Below, in pieces: positions 1 through 10,115 of a stretch of 64,000 nt of DNA. This stretch comes from Spirochaetia bacterium. GTDB taxonomy: Bacteria; Spirochaetota; Leptospiria; Turneriellales; JAOUOS01. Where the stretch lies: assembly GCA_029880265.1 (NCBI GenBank), contig JAOUOT010000009.1:52021-116020 (forward strand), given 5' to 3'. The number at the start of each line of letters is the position of its first letter. The first letter of the stretch is position 1. A model generated the notes under the pieces. It ran no database searches and was not told where the DNA came from. It saw only the letters and a program-made list of their open reading frames with translations. The position numbers and the translations under genes were made by a program.

Positions 1-463
1 CCGATTCAGAGCTTGAAGCTTTCTTTGCGGCCTTTTTGGCCTCTGGCTTTTTCTCGGCAGCTGCGGCAGCGCCGCCTTTTAAAAAGGCGTTTACCCGCTC
101 AATTAATTCATCTGTCGCAATAGAATCGGGGTTAGAACCCGTCTTAAGAGCCTTGCCTATCGAGCTTATAGAGTCTTTGCATTCTAGAAGCGTATCAATA
201 ACGTCTTTTTGAACGGCAATATTCCCGTTAAAAAATTCCATGAATACGCTTTCCATAGCATGACCCAGATTAACGAGATTTGTCAGGCCCAGAAATCCTG
301 AGCTTCCTTTTATGGTATGGGCCACTCTGAATATTTCTTCTAAAGTTTCTTTGTCTTGAGGATTTTCTTCTAGCGCAATGATTGCGTCATCGAGATAATT
401 TAAATTTTCTTCAAGTTCGTCTAAAAATATCTTGATTTCTTCTTGATCTTGAGTCATTAACAT
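1..463 (-). CDS. cheA: Chemotaxis histidine kinase CheA, N-terminal Hpt domain (truncated by window edge)
   Basis: Reverse-strand reading: MLMTQDQEEIKIFLDELEENLNYLDDAIIALEENPQDKETLEEIFRVAHTIKGSSGFLGLTNL; HTIKGSSGF is the Hpt phospho-His motif; Ala/Lys-rich linker follows. Start could be 457. Confidence 0.85.
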   Translation of the reverse strand, partial: MLMTQDQEEIKIFLDELEENLNYLDDAIIALEENPQDKETLEEIFRVAHTIKGSSGFLGLTNLVNLGHAMESVFMEFFNGNIAVQKDVIDTLLECKDSISSIGKALKTGSNPDSIATDELIERVNAFLKGGAAAAAEKKPEAKKAAKKASSSES

Positions 464-598
464 ACTATAGTATCGACCATGCTTTTATTGTTTTGAAGCT
501 TAAAGTTTAGATATATTATAAAAATATTCTATTTGATAATACTAAATATTCGCCTTATTTTCAATAATTTTGAAATTTAAAGTTTATAAAAACGATTT

Positions 599-634
599 GC
601 TACCCATTTTTTTTGTGTAAGAAAAACGGGTAGC
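599..634. repeat. Hairpin GCTACCCaTTTTT / AAAAAcGGGTAGC in the cheA-uvrA intergenic region
   Basis: Arms 599-611 and 622-634, 12/13 complementary. Confidence 0.6.
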
Positions 635-1102
635 GCCCAAAAAGAACCCGCTCCGCTGTTCATCCATGAACAGAGTCGCTCCATTGGCTCGGCATCCCTG
701 CCTCGCGGGGTTGGCTCTGGTTAATTTATTTTCAATAAAATGAAAAACGACACGGGTATGTCGCGCAAGTAAAGACTAATATAGCACTATAAGAATTGAC
801 AAAATGGGAAAATGGTTTGATTTGCTTACGAATTGAAAACATAATATGATTAGAAAAACATTCGATTGTTAAATAACAGATTTGTTTTTAAAAAAACATT
901 GCGAGGTCGAGGTATGGCTTCTTTAGTTGAATTATTAGATTTTATAAAGAAACCATGCTTCGACAAGCGCTCAGCACAGGTGAATACAGAAAAGTATTTT
1001 TTCACCACAAATAAAAGAGAATTTGACGCGCTGTTTAAAGTTAAGAGAACCTACAAAGTATTATAAATGGCGCCTGGCCCGTTTTTTAATTAATTTTACA
1101 AT

Positions 1103-3970
1103 ATGTCTTCTGTCATTAAAATTAGCGGCGCGAGAGAGCATAATCTTAAAAATATCTCTCTTGAATTACCGCGCGATAAGCTTATCGTCATTACCGGTCT
1201 TTCGGGCAGCGGCAAAAGTTCGCTTGCCTTTGATACTATTTACGCCGAGGGGCAAAGGCGATATGTAGAGTCTTTATCGTCATACGCAAGGCAATTTTTG
1301 GGACAGCTTGAAAAGCCCGATGTCGATTCTATTGAGGGCCTGTCTCCCGCTATATCTATTGAACAAAAAACCACGCACAGAAACCCGCGTTCGACCGTAG
1401 GCACGGTGACTGAAATTTATGATTATTTAAGACTTATTTTCGCGCGAATCGGAGAGCCTCATTGTCCGCAGTGCAAAAGACGACTAAAGGCCCAGCCAGT
1501 AGACAGTATTGTAGATATTATTTTGGCGTACCCTAAAAAAAACGAAAAGGCCGATTCTGTAAAAATTCAGCTTTTGGCGCCTTTGGCAAAGTCAAAAAAA
1601 GGCGAGTTTAAAGACTTGTTTCAAAAACTTCTTAAAGACGGATTCTTAAGAGTCAGGGTTGACGGCGAAATAAGACAGCTTGAAGACGAAATTATCTTAA
1701 AAAAGAACATAAAGCATAATATAGAGCTTGTTGTCGACAGGCTTATCTTAAAAAAAGACGAAGAACATGATATAAGAAGCCGTCTGGGAGATTCGCTTGA
1801 GCTTACGCTCTCAAAAGGAGAAAAGCAGGCTTTTGTTTACTATGAATCTTTAAATTCAAAAGGCGAAGTTCTTGAAAAAGGAGAAGATTTGTTTTCTTCA
1901 AGCCTTGCGTGTCCCGCCTGCGATATCTCGTTTCCTGAAATAAATCACAGACTTTTTTCTTTTAACTCGCCCGAAGGCGCCTGTCGAAGATGTTCGGGCA
2001 TAGGGCATATGCTTGAATTTCACCCCGATTTGTTAATTCGCGATACTGAAAAAACTATCGAAGAGGGCGTTGTTCCGGGGCTGGGTTGGTCGGCAGAGGG
2101 ATATTGGTATAAGGCGACAATGAAGGCTCTTTCAAAAAAACTGAATTTTTCAATGAATACCAAATGGAAAGATCTTTCGTCAAAAATCAAAAAAATAATA
2201 TTATACGGAGATTCTTCGTTAAAAATTCATTATGAAAGCGACTGGGAAGACGGATCGTATAATTTTACGCGCGCTTTTGAAGGTATTATTCCGAATCTTC
2301 ACCGGCGCTTTGAGACGACCTCAGATAGCCATAGAATGCGCATGGAACAATTTATGGTGAACATGGATTGTCCCGAATGCAAAGGCGCCCGATTAAAACC
2401 CGAGGCGCTAAACGTTTTCATAAAAGGCAAAAACATCCGTCAGCTTACAAAGCTAAGCCTAAAAAAGGCCCTTGATTTTTTCGGCAATATTGAATTAACC
2501 GAGACAGAAAGACTTATCGCAGAGCAGGCGTTAAAAGAAATTCTGGCGAGATTAAAATTCTTAAACAGCGTCGGCGTTGAATATCTGACCATGGATAGAA
2601 TTGCCGGCACCCTTTCGGGCGGCGAAGCGCAGAGAATTCGTCTTGCGACGCAGATTGGCTCGGCGCTTGTGGGAGTTTTGTACGTTCTCGACGAGCCTTC
2701 TATTGGTCTTCATCAAAGCGATAACGAAAAACTTATCAAAACCCTAAAAGCGTTAAGAGATTTAGGAAATACCGTTATTGTTGTAGAGCATGACGAAGAG
2801 ACGATTGAGTCGGCCGATTACATTGTCGATATGGGGCCGGGAGCGGGGCATCACGGCGGAGTAGTCGTCTTTTGCGGCGGTTATGAAGATCTTTTAAAAT
2901 CAAAAAAATCTTTAACGGGCAAATATATGTCGGGCGAGATAAGAATACCCGTACCCGAAAGAAGAAAAAGAACCTCGGCCGAAATCAAAATATTTTCGGC
3001 GGCCGAAAATAATTTAAAGCAAATTTACGTTGAATTTCCTTTAGGGATGTTTATTTGCGTTACCGGTCTTTCAGGCAGCGGTAAAAGCACTTTGATAAAC
3101 GAAATTTTGTACAAAGGCGCGGCTCATCGTTTGTACAAAAGCCAGATATTACCCGGTAAACATAAAAAAATAACGGGTCTTGAAAACATTGATAAAATCA
3201 TAGATATCGACCAGAGTCCCATCGGCAGAACGCCGAGATCAAACCCGGCGACTTACACGGGAGCTTTTACCCCTATTCGAGAATTGTTTTCAATGCTTCC
3301 GGCAAGTAAGATGAGAGGCTATAAGCCCGGACGTTTTTCGTTTAACGTAAAAGGCGGCAGATGCGAGGCCTGCGAGGGCGACGGCGTAAAAAGAATTGAA
3401 ATGCATTTTTTAGCGGATGTTTATATTACATGCGAAATATGCGGCGGCAAAAGATACGGCAGAGAAACTCTTGAAGTTCGCTATAAAGAAAAAAACATCC
3501 ACGATGTGCTTGAGATGTCAATAGAAGAAGCTCTTGATTTTTTTGAGGCCATACCCTCTGTAAAAAACAGGCTTCAGGCCCTGTTTGACGTAGGTTTAGG
3601 ATACATGAAACTGGGCCAGCCGGCGACCACCATATCAGGGGGCGAGGCGCAAAGGGTGAAACTTGCCACAGAGCTTTCGAAGCGTTCAACGGGAAAAACT
3701 CTTTATATATTAGACGAACCTACGACCGGTCTTCATTTTGAAGACGTCAGGCAGCTTTTGCTGGTTTTGCATCGTTTTGTCGAACATGGCAACACGGTTA
3801 TTGTCATTGAACATAATATGGACGTTATTAAAACGGCCGACTGGATAATCGACTTAGGCCCCGAAGGCGGAGATTTCGGCGGCGAGGTTATCGCCTGCGG
3901 AACGCCAGAAGAAATTTCTCAGTCTAAAAAATCGCTTACCGGAAATTTTCTTAAAAAATGGCTTAAATAA
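1103..3970 (+). CDS. uvrA: Excinuclease ABC subunit A
   Basis: 955 aa; two ABC ATPase modules ([24 protein letters not shown]), Zn-finger cysteines, [12 protein letters not shown]. Confidence 0.98.
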   Translation: MSSVIKISGAREHNLKNISLELPRDKLIVITGLSGSGKSSLAFDTIYAEGQRRYVESLSSYARQFLGQLEKPDVDSIEGLSPAISIEQKTTHRNPRSTVGTVTEIYDYLRLIFARIGEPHCPQCKRRLKAQPVDSIVDIILAYPKKNEKADSVKIQLLAPLAKSKKGEFKDLFQKLLKDGFLRVRVDGEIRQLEDEIILKKNIKHNIELVVDRLILKKDEEHDIRSRLGDSLELTLSKGEKQAFVYYESLNSKGEVLEKGEDLFSSSLACPACDISFPEINHRLFSFNSPEGACRRCSGIGHMLEFHPDLLIRDTEKTIEEGVVPGLGWSAEGYWYKATMKALSKKLNFSMNTKWKDLSSKIKKIILYGDSSLKIHYESDWEDGSYNFTRAFEGIIPNLHRRFETTSDSHRMRMEQFMVNMDCPECKGARLKPEALNVFIKGKNIRQLTKLSLKKALDFFGNIELTETERLIAEQALKEILARLKFLNSVGVEYLTMDRIAGTLSGGEAQRIRLATQIGSALVGVLYVLDEPSIGLHQSDNEKLIKTLKALRDLGNTVIVVEHDEETIESADYIVDMGPGAGHHGGVVVFCGGYEDLLKSKKSLTGKYMSGEIRIPVPERRKRTSAEIKIFSAAENNLKQIYVEFPLGMFICVTGLSGSGKSTLINEILYKGAAHRLYKSQILPGKHKKITGLENIDKIIDIDQSPIGRTPRSNPATYTGAFTPIRELFSMLPASKMRGYKPGRFSFNVKGGRCEACEGDGVKRIEMHFLADVYITCEICGGKRYGRETLEVRYKEKNIHDVLEMSIEEALDFFEAIPSVKNRLQALFDVGLGYMKLGQPATTISGGEAQRVKLATELSKRSTGKTLYILDEPTTGLHFEDVRQLLLVLHRFVEHGNTVIVIEHNMDVIKTADWIIDLGPEGGDFGGEVIACGTPEEISQSKKSLTGNFLKKWLK

Positions 3971-4040
3971 AAAGTTTTTCTTATTATAAAACATAACTGA
4001 TATTTGTCTGAAAAATGTTTATAATATAGACATTTTGGCT

Positions 4041-4054
4041 TTGATTGAAATCAA
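4041..4054. promoter_or_regulatory. FNR/Crp-family-like dyad TTGAT-TGAA-ATCAA
   Basis: Lies within GCTTTGATTgaAATCAAAGC, upstream of the STAS gene. Confidence 0.4.
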
Positions 4055-4160
4055 AGCGTATTAAAATACATTTTTTTGAGTGATTGTTAATAGAAAACCA
4101 TTGACAATAGAAATAGGCAATTACAATTGGTTACATTATATATATTCAGGAGAATCTAAT

Positions 4161-4490
4161 ATGGAAATTCAATTACGTGACATGGGCAGGCATAAGGTTA
4201 TCGCTATAGAAGGCGATGTTGATTTGTATAACGTAAGCGAATTAAAACAATCAATATTTAAGATGCTTGACGACGAAAATATTCAGTCTTTGATTGTTGA
4301 CATGAAAGATATCAATTATATGGATTCTTCGGGTATTGGCGCCCTGGTCGCCGCTCAAAAAAAAGTGAAAACGCTTGGCGGTAAATTCGCTCTCTTAAAC
4401 GTCAGAGACGAAGTTATAAATATCTTAAGACTCGCTACGTTAGATCAATTCTTTACCATTTACGAAGACGATAGCAAAGTAGAACAATAA
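4161..4490 (+). CDS. STAS-domain anti-sigma factor antagonist
   Basis: MEIQLRDMGRHKVIAIEGDVDLYNVSELKQ...MDSSGIGALVAAQKK; RBS AGGAG upstream of ATG 4161. Confidence 0.88.
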   Translation: MEIQLRDMGRHKVIAIEGDVDLYNVSELKQSIFKMLDDENIQSLIVDMKDINYMDSSGIGALVAAQKKVKTLGGKFALLNVRDEVINILRLATLDQFFTIYEDDSKVEQ

Positions 4491-4499
4491 AATTAAAAA

Positions 4500-5567
4500 G
4501 TGAAAAATATTCTTCTTTTCTACGGAGGGAATTCCGGCGAGCATGAAATATCGTGCATATCGGCTTCTTTCATAGAAAAGAATTTATTAAAGGCCGGTTA
4601 TGCCGTATTTCCTGTTTATGTCGACAGAAATTCACGCTGGCACTTGCAGAAAAAAGTATCAAAAATTTCGCAAGAAAATCAAAATAATCCTGTAAATCTC
4701 AATCTTGGCGGCAAGAAAAAAATAGTTTGCCAAAATAAAGAATATGATTTTGATTTCGCGTTTTCTATTATACACGGCACGACAGGCGAAGACGGATGTC
4801 TTCAGGGTATGTTTGAATTTTTAAATGTTCCTTATGCCGGTTCGGGCGTTCTTGCTTCGTCAATTTGTATGGATAAATTTTATATGCGCGATATATTTTC
4901 AAAAAATAATATTCCGCAGGTAGAATATTTAAGGCTGCAAAAAGACGAGTTTGAAAAAAACCGGGAAAAAGCCGTAATCGATATTTTAACTAAATTAAAA
5001 TTTCCTATATTTATAAAACCGTGCAATCTGGGAAGTTCGGTAGGCGTTTATAAAAGTAAAAATCAAGACGAACTAAGGGGCGATATTGAAAAAGCCTTTG
5101 AGTATGATAATCATATTTTATGCGAACAAGGCTATAGCGTGCGCGAAATTGAAATATCTATTTTAGGAAATTATCCCGAATACGAAACCAGTATTGCAGG
5201 CGAAATCATTCCGAATCATGAGTTTTATTCATACGAGGCAAAGTATCTTGACGAGAACGGCGCCCGGCTGAAGACTCCCGCCGAATTAACAGATTCGCAG
5301 TTCAATGAAATTCAATCAATAGCAAAATCGGCGTTTGCCGCTGTTTCAGGCAGCGGTTTTGCGCGAATCGATTTTTTTATTGATAAAGAAACGAATAAAA
5401 TCATGCTCAATGAAATAAATACTCTGCCGGGTTTTACTCCGGTCAGTATGTTCCCTAAGCTGTTTGACTTAAGCGGTAAGCCTGCCGAAGTATTATTAAA
5501 AGAAATTGTAGAATTGGGCGAGAAAAAATTTCATATTCAAAATAAATTAAAGAGAACTTTTAATTAA
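4500..5567 (+). CDS. ddl: D-alanine--D-alanine ligase
   Basis: GGNSGEHEISCISA, CLQGMFEFLNVPYAGSGVLASSICMDK, FIKPCNLGSSVGV, NEINTLPGFTPVSMFP; GTG start. Confidence 0.95.
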   Translation: MKNILLFYGGNSGEHEISCISASFIEKNLLKAGYAVFPVYVDRNSRWHLQKKVSKISQENQNNPVNLNLGGKKKIVCQNKEYDFDFAFSIIHGTTGEDGCLQGMFEFLNVPYAGSGVLASSICMDKFYMRDIFSKNNIPQVEYLRLQKDEFEKNREKAVIDILTKLKFPIFIKPCNLGSSVGVYKSKNQDELRGDIEKAFEYDNHILCEQGYSVREIEISILGNYPEYETSIAGEIIPNHEFYSYEAKYLDENGARLKTPAELTDSQFNEIQSIAKSAFAAVSGSGFARIDFFIDKETNKIMLNEINTLPGFTPVSMFPKLFDLSGKPAEVLLKEIVELGEKKFHIQNKLKRTFN

Positions 5568-5568
5568 A

Positions 5569-5907
5569 ATGGAAAAAAAAGCGGGCCGTTTCAGTTTACT
5601 TATGCATTTTTACGGAAGAAACCATCCCGAAAACCATCTTGATTTATTTCTCGATATAGGCGAAAATCTTCCTTTGGCGCATTATTTTTGCAGCCTGAGA
5701 GATTTTAGAAAACAAAAAAAAGATTGTTTAGCCTATTATATTCTACGCTATGGAAAACCGCATCGCAGACGATACTTAACTTACAGCGGTTTGATAAGCG
5801 AAAACAGGGGCAAAGTAAGAAAATTAAAAAAAGGAAAATACAAAGCTTCTTTTAAGTTGATTCAAAAACCATTGAGAGAAACCATAAAAATTGCTTTTCA
5901 AAGATAA
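5569..5907 (+). CDS. Small protein resembling the LigD 3'-phosphoesterase domain
   Basis: FYGRNHPENHLDLFLDIGENLPLAHYF...HRRRYLTYSGLISENRGKVRKLKKGKY resembles the H-x-D-L-x-L...YLxYEGxISGxRGxV pattern. Confidence 0.5.
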   Translation: MEKKAGRFSLLMHFYGRNHPENHLDLFLDIGENLPLAHYFCSLRDFRKQKKDCLAYYILRYGKPHRRRYLTYSGLISENRGKVRKLKKGKYKASFKLIQKPLRETIKIAFQR

Positions 5908-5913
5908 TAAGAA

Positions 5914-6339
5914 ATGTACAAAGAGGTAAAATTTGACATAAACCTTTCAAAAGACGAATTGTATGCGTTTCTTCCCGAAAGAGAAACAGATTCACAGTTT
6001 GATTTTGAAATGAAGTATAGAGCTTTAGACGAACAGCTTGAATCTTTAAGAAACGAGCTGAGTAAGGCCAAGACCGTCGTAAACCTTTTAGAAGAAGAGC
6101 TTCATGAAAAAGAAAAAGAACTTTCTGAAAAAGAAAAAACAGAAGAAGGGTTTTTAAATGAGGCATACAGGCTTAAAGAAGAACTCGAGAAACGTCCCGA
6201 AGTAATAGAAAAATCCGCAGAAAAGCAAGCCGCAAAAGCCGTCGCGATTCCTGAAATGTTTGAAGAAATCGCCGAATATACAGAAGTAGAAGAAAAAATA
6301 CTTGAAGACGACGGCAAACCGGGAATAAATTATAATTAA
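5914..6339 (+). CDS. Hypothetical coiled-coil protein
   Basis: Glu/Lys/Leu-rich heptads; in operon phase with its neighbours. Confidence 0.65.
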   Translation: MYKEVKFDINLSKDELYAFLPERETDSQFDFEMKYRALDEQLESLRNELSKAKTVVNLLEEELHEKEKELSEKEKTEEGFLNEAYRLKEELEKRPEVIEKSAEKQAAKAVAIPEMFEEIAEYTEVEEKILEDDGKPGINYN

Positions 6340-6346
6340 ATAATCT

Positions 6347-7096
6347 GTGAAACTTCAAATTCGTATACTTTTTTTTGCCGCTTTTTTCTTTTTATATTTT
6401 ATATCGTCAGCGAAAAGTTTTGCGCAGGAATCAGTAGAAATCAAGCCAGAAGAGGGCGGCTTTATCGGAATCTCTTTTCCTCTTAGTTTTGCGTTTCAAA
6501 ACAACAAAATAAACGGAGAAAGTTTTAAGACAAATCACTTTTCGCTGCCTGTGCAGGTTATAGGCGCGTCGTCTGATTTTGCGGTTGTTACAAATATGCT
6601 TATAGCGGCAGATCTCTTAAGATTAAGCAATTATTATAAAGAATATCCCGGTTTTGGCGAGAAGGGCGAAATTTACAGCTTTTCTTTTTTTAGTTTTGAA
6701 GTCTTATACGAGGCGTATTCTTTTAAAACATTAAAATTTCATTTAGGAATCGCTTTTGGCCATCAGGGATTTTTAATAAAAGAAAGCCCAAAATCTCATT
6801 CGCTTTTTGGCGGATTTTCAGCCGCGTCGTACTGGTTTTTTCACGAAAATTTTTATCTGCGCTATAAGTTTCAGGTTCCGGCGGGCTTATATAATAAAAA
6901 TATAGAAAAACTATTGTATCTGAAGCATATGCTTGAGATTACGTTTGATCCTATTGGTCCCATATTAAATCCTTCGCCTAATAGCGCTTTTTTTTCTGCC
7001 GGGTTTATGCTTGAACTGGCCTCGTTTCGATCTTTTGATAAAGACGCTTCATTTATGCATTATAAGCCGTATCTGGCGGCGACGGTGTTGTATTGA
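6347..7096 (+). CDS. Hypothetical exported (possibly outer membrane) protein
   Basis: N-terminal signal peptide; aromatic alternating segments. Confidence 0.6.
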   Translation: MKLQIRILFFAAFFFLYFISSAKSFAQESVEIKPEEGGFIGISFPLSFAFQNNKINGESFKTNHFSLPVQVIGASSDFAVVTNMLIAADLLRLSNYYKEYPGFGEKGEIYSFSFFSFEVLYEAYSFKTLKFHLGIAFGHQGFLIKESPKSHSLFGGFSAASYWFFHENFYLRYKFQVPAGLYNKNIEKLLYLKHMLEITFDPIGPILNPSPNSAFFSAGFMLELASFRSFDKDASFMHYKPYLAATVLY

Positions 7097-7109
7097 TGGG
7101 TGATTAAAA

Positions 7110-8150
7110 ATGATAATGAAATCAAAACCCTCAAAAATCAACATGCTCATTTTAACCGAGTGGGAAAAAGATTTCAAGTGGCACATACCCCAGCTTCCCG
7201 CGAAAGATAAAAAAGGCGAACTTGATATTATCAATATTCCTTTTCGTTTATCCGGTTTTTTTCGGTGGGTATTTGGAATATTAAAAATAATTCGAGTTTT
7301 AAAAAAATATGATATCATTGTTTTTCGCGCCATAACAAAAACATCCGTTGTTTTGTGCTTTTTAGAAAGACTTAAGCTTATAAAATTACCTTTTGCCGTT
7401 ATAGCAGAGCTTAATTTATATGAACATGACAAGAGTCTTCGTTCGGCAATACGGTATAAACTTTTTAAGCTTTTATATAAAAATATCGGGTTGTTTTTTC
7501 CTTTTTCTAAGGCGCACTGCGATTATCTTCATAGGCTTACGGGTATATCAAGAGAAAAATATTTTCCTGTTTTTCAGGCTGTCGATTATCTGCCGGTTTC
7601 AAAATATCCCGACGCTTCAGGCTCTAAAACGGGCGACTATCTTTTAATACCGGGAAGAACCGGCCGCGATATGAAATTGCTGTCGAAGATTTTAAAAAAT
7701 TATAAGAAAAAAGCAATTCTTGTTACCAATAAAAAAAGCGTGAAAAAAATATCGTTTCAAAAAAACATTAAAATCTTGTATGATATTCCGTTGAAAGATT
7801 TGTTAAACCTGATGAAAAAAGCCAAATATATTTTAATACCGCTTAAAGATACAGAAAACCCCGTCGGTTTTCGAATATTGTTTTACGCCTTACAGCTTAA
7901 AAAGGCGGTCATCATGACAAAAACAAAACACGCGGCAGAATATTTTCCCAGAAACCCTCCGCTGGTATTTGTTTCGCCAGGCGATATTAAGGCCGTTGAA
8001 GATGAAATGAAAAAACTGGAAAACCATCCGCAAACAATAGAGCCATTAGCTAAAAAAGCAGCTTTTATGCTGAAAAATAATTTTACAAGCGAATATTATA
8101 TAAAAACTATGTACAAAATGACGCTTCAAAAATATATTAATTTTAAATAA
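7110..8150 (+). CDS. Glycosyltransferase-like protein
   Basis: GT-B-like C-terminus (ILYDIPLKDLLNLMKKAKYILIPLKDTENPVGFRILFYAL); in polysaccharide cluster. Confidence 0.7.
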   Translation: MIMKSKPSKINMLILTEWEKDFKWHIPQLPAKDKKGELDIINIPFRLSGFFRWVFGILKIIRVLKKYDIIVFRAITKTSVVLCFLERLKLIKLPFAVIAELNLYEHDKSLRSAIRYKLFKLLYKNIGLFFPFSKAHCDYLHRLTGISREKYFPVFQAVDYLPVSKYPDASGSKTGDYLLIPGRTGRDMKLLSKILKNYKKKAILVTNKKSVKKISFQKNIKILYDIPLKDLLNLMKKAKYILIPLKDTENPVGFRILFYALQLKKAVIMTKTKHAAEYFPRNPPLVFVSPGDIKAVEDEMKKLENHPQTIEPLAKKAAFMLKNNFTSEYYIKTMYKMTLQKYINFK

Positions 8151-8164
8151 AGGAATATTAAAAA

Positions 8165-8815
8165 ATGTCTGATCAAATAAGAGATTATTACAACCGATAT
8201 CATAAGAGTACTCTTCATTATGATGAAGGCATAAAAAAACTTGATAAGCGTATACAATTTATAAATAAATTTATTAAAAAAGATGATAAAATATTGGAAT
8301 ATGGATGCGGCGAAGGTTTGATTATCGGAGAAATAAAAAAAAATAATAAACTGAATAAAAATATTTTTGGTTTTGATATCAGCGAAGAAGCCGTTAAAAA
8401 AGCAAAAAAAAGATATCCGAGTATAAAATTTGGCGTGATTCCTGAAACGGGAAAACTCCCTTTTAAAAACGGTACGTTTGACGTTTTAGTCTGTACAGAA
8501 GTCATTGAGCATATTATGGATGTCGAAAGAACGCTGGCCGAGTTTAACAGACTCTTAAAACCAAACGGTCTTTTGCTTTTGACAACCGGCTATCACGGAT
8601 GGATAAAAGATTTGCTCATTGTTCTGTTTTTTCGGCATGAGCTGCACTTTCATAACCCTTACTCGAGTCATATTCGTTTTTTTTCAAAAAAATCAATGCT
8701 TGGCATCTTAAACGACTTTGGTTTTAAAAAGAAATATTATAAAGGAATTTATAAACTGCCCCTTGTGCGGGAAATGATGACTATTGCTGCCGAAAAAAAA
8801 AGAAATATTAAATAA
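8165..8815 (+). CDS. Class I SAM-dependent methyltransferase
   Basis: ILEYGCGEGLIIGEI, FDVLVCTEVIEHIMDVERTLAEFNRLLKPNGLLLLTT. Confidence 0.88.
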   Translation: MSDQIRDYYNRYHKSTLHYDEGIKKLDKRIQFINKFIKKDDKILEYGCGEGLIIGEIKKNNKLNKNIFGFDISEEAVKKAKKRYPSIKFGVIPETGKLPFKNGTFDVLVCTEVIEHIMDVERTLAEFNRLLKPNGLLLLTTGYHGWIKDLLIVLFFRHELHFHNPYSSHIRFFSKKSMLGILNDFGFKKKYYKGIYKLPLVREMMTIAAEKKRNIK

Positions 8816-10100
8816 ATTGAAAACTCTTGTTTCAAATAAAAAACTTTTATTCTGGACAAAAAAATCGACATTATCAATTTTAGATCAGGGCGTTTTTGCC
8901 GGAGGTAATTTCTTATTAAACTTACTGCTGGCCCGCTGGCTTAAGCCCGAAGACTACGGCGTTTTCGCGCTTACATACGCTATTTTTTTGCTTTTAACCG
9001 CTTTTCATAATTCGGTTTTAGTCGAGCCTGTAAGCGTTTTCGGGCCAAAAAAGTATCTGAATAATTTAATCGAATATAAAAAAAATATTGTCGCGGTTCA
9101 TTTCTTTTTAATGACGATTTTTTCTATATTGCTTTGTCTGCCCGCCTTTTTAATTACGCACTTTTATTTTATAGAATTAAAAAGAACAATGCTTTATATG
9201 CTGCTTTCGGCGCCCTTTATTTTATTTTTTTATTTAATCAGAAAAACATTTTATATAAATTTAAATTTGAGAAAGGCTCTTTTTAGCTCTTTATTGAACC
9301 TCTTTCTTATAATGGGCCTTGTTTATATAATGTATAAAAAAGAGACGCTTTTAGTCGAATTCATATTTCCCGCGCTTGCGATAGCGTCATTTTTTTCAGG
9401 GCTCTTATTCTCATTTAATATAAAATCAATTAAGAAAGAGATTAATGTTGTTAATATAGAGAATAAAACAATCATAAAAGAAAACTGGAAATACGGCAAA
9501 TGGATTTTGGCCACGTCGTCTCTTACATGGTTATCGGGAAATTTTTATTATATAATACTGCCTTTCTGGGTAGGCTTAAGCGAAGTAGGCGCTCTAAGGG
9601 CCTACTTAAATTTGCCTTTGCCGGCCATTCATGTAATAACAGCGTTGTCTGCTCTATTTATACCGCTTATGTCGAAGCATCTTCACGAAAAAGGAATTCA
9701 AGGGGTATTTAAAGATATAAAAATCTTTCTTTTTATAGGATTTTTCTTATCAGTCGTATTTTCTTTGCTTCTGGTTCTTTTTGATAAAGAAATTCTGTTT
9801 TTATTATATAAAGGGAAATATGAGAACTATATAAATATGATATTTATTGTCGCTTTATTGCCCTTGCTCAATGTGTTAATTCAGGCGTTTGCTTCTGTGT
9901 TGCGGGTTTTAGAAAAAACAAAATATATTTTTCATTGTTATATTTTTTCGTCTATCGGGGGCCTTGTTGTTGGCGTGATACTGCTTGAAATTCTAGGGTT
10001 TGAAGGGGCTTTTTGGGGAATGCTAGTTTCTTATATGATTTCGGCGGGGGTATTGTTTATTTCAAGTTATTATTCAGGTATTCGAAAAAAAAATGATTAA
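8784..10100 (+). CDS. Polysaccharide biosynthesis flippase (Wzx/MATE-like)
   Basis: About 12 TM; DQGVFAGGNFLLNLLLARWLKPEDYGVFAL. Start uncertain (TTG, overlaps previous gene). Confidence 0.85.
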   Translation: MLPKKKEILNKLKTLVSNKKLLFWTKKSTLSILDQGVFAGGNFLLNLLLARWLKPEDYGVFALTYAIFLLLTAFHNSVLVEPVSVFGPKKYLNNLIEYKKNIVAVHFFLMTIFSILLCLPAFLITHFYFIELKRTMLYMLLSAPFILFFYLIRKTFYINLNLRKALFSSLLNLFLIMGLVYIMYKKETLLVEFIFPALAIASFFSGLLFSFNIKSIKKEINVVNIENKTIIKENWKYGKWILATSSLTWLSGNFYYIILPFWVGLSEVGALRAYLNLPLPAIHVITALSALFIPLMSKHLHEKGIQGVFKDIKIFLFIGFFLSVVFSLLLVLFDKEILFLLYKGKYENYINMIFIVALLPLLNVLIQAFASVLRVLEKTKYIFHCYIFSSIGGLVVGVILLEILGFEGAFWGMLVSYMISAGVLFISSYYSGIRKKND

Positions 10101-10115
10101 AAGTCTAAGACATTC

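Noticed and set aside
866-1268. Small ORFs at 866-1066 and 1023-1268 upstream of and overlapping uvrA
   Set aside because: No family resemblance; one overlaps uvrA in another frame, the other lies in a repeat-like intergenic region.
3426-3689. Minus-strand ORF inside uvrA
   Set aside because: Shadow ORF of a highly conserved gene.
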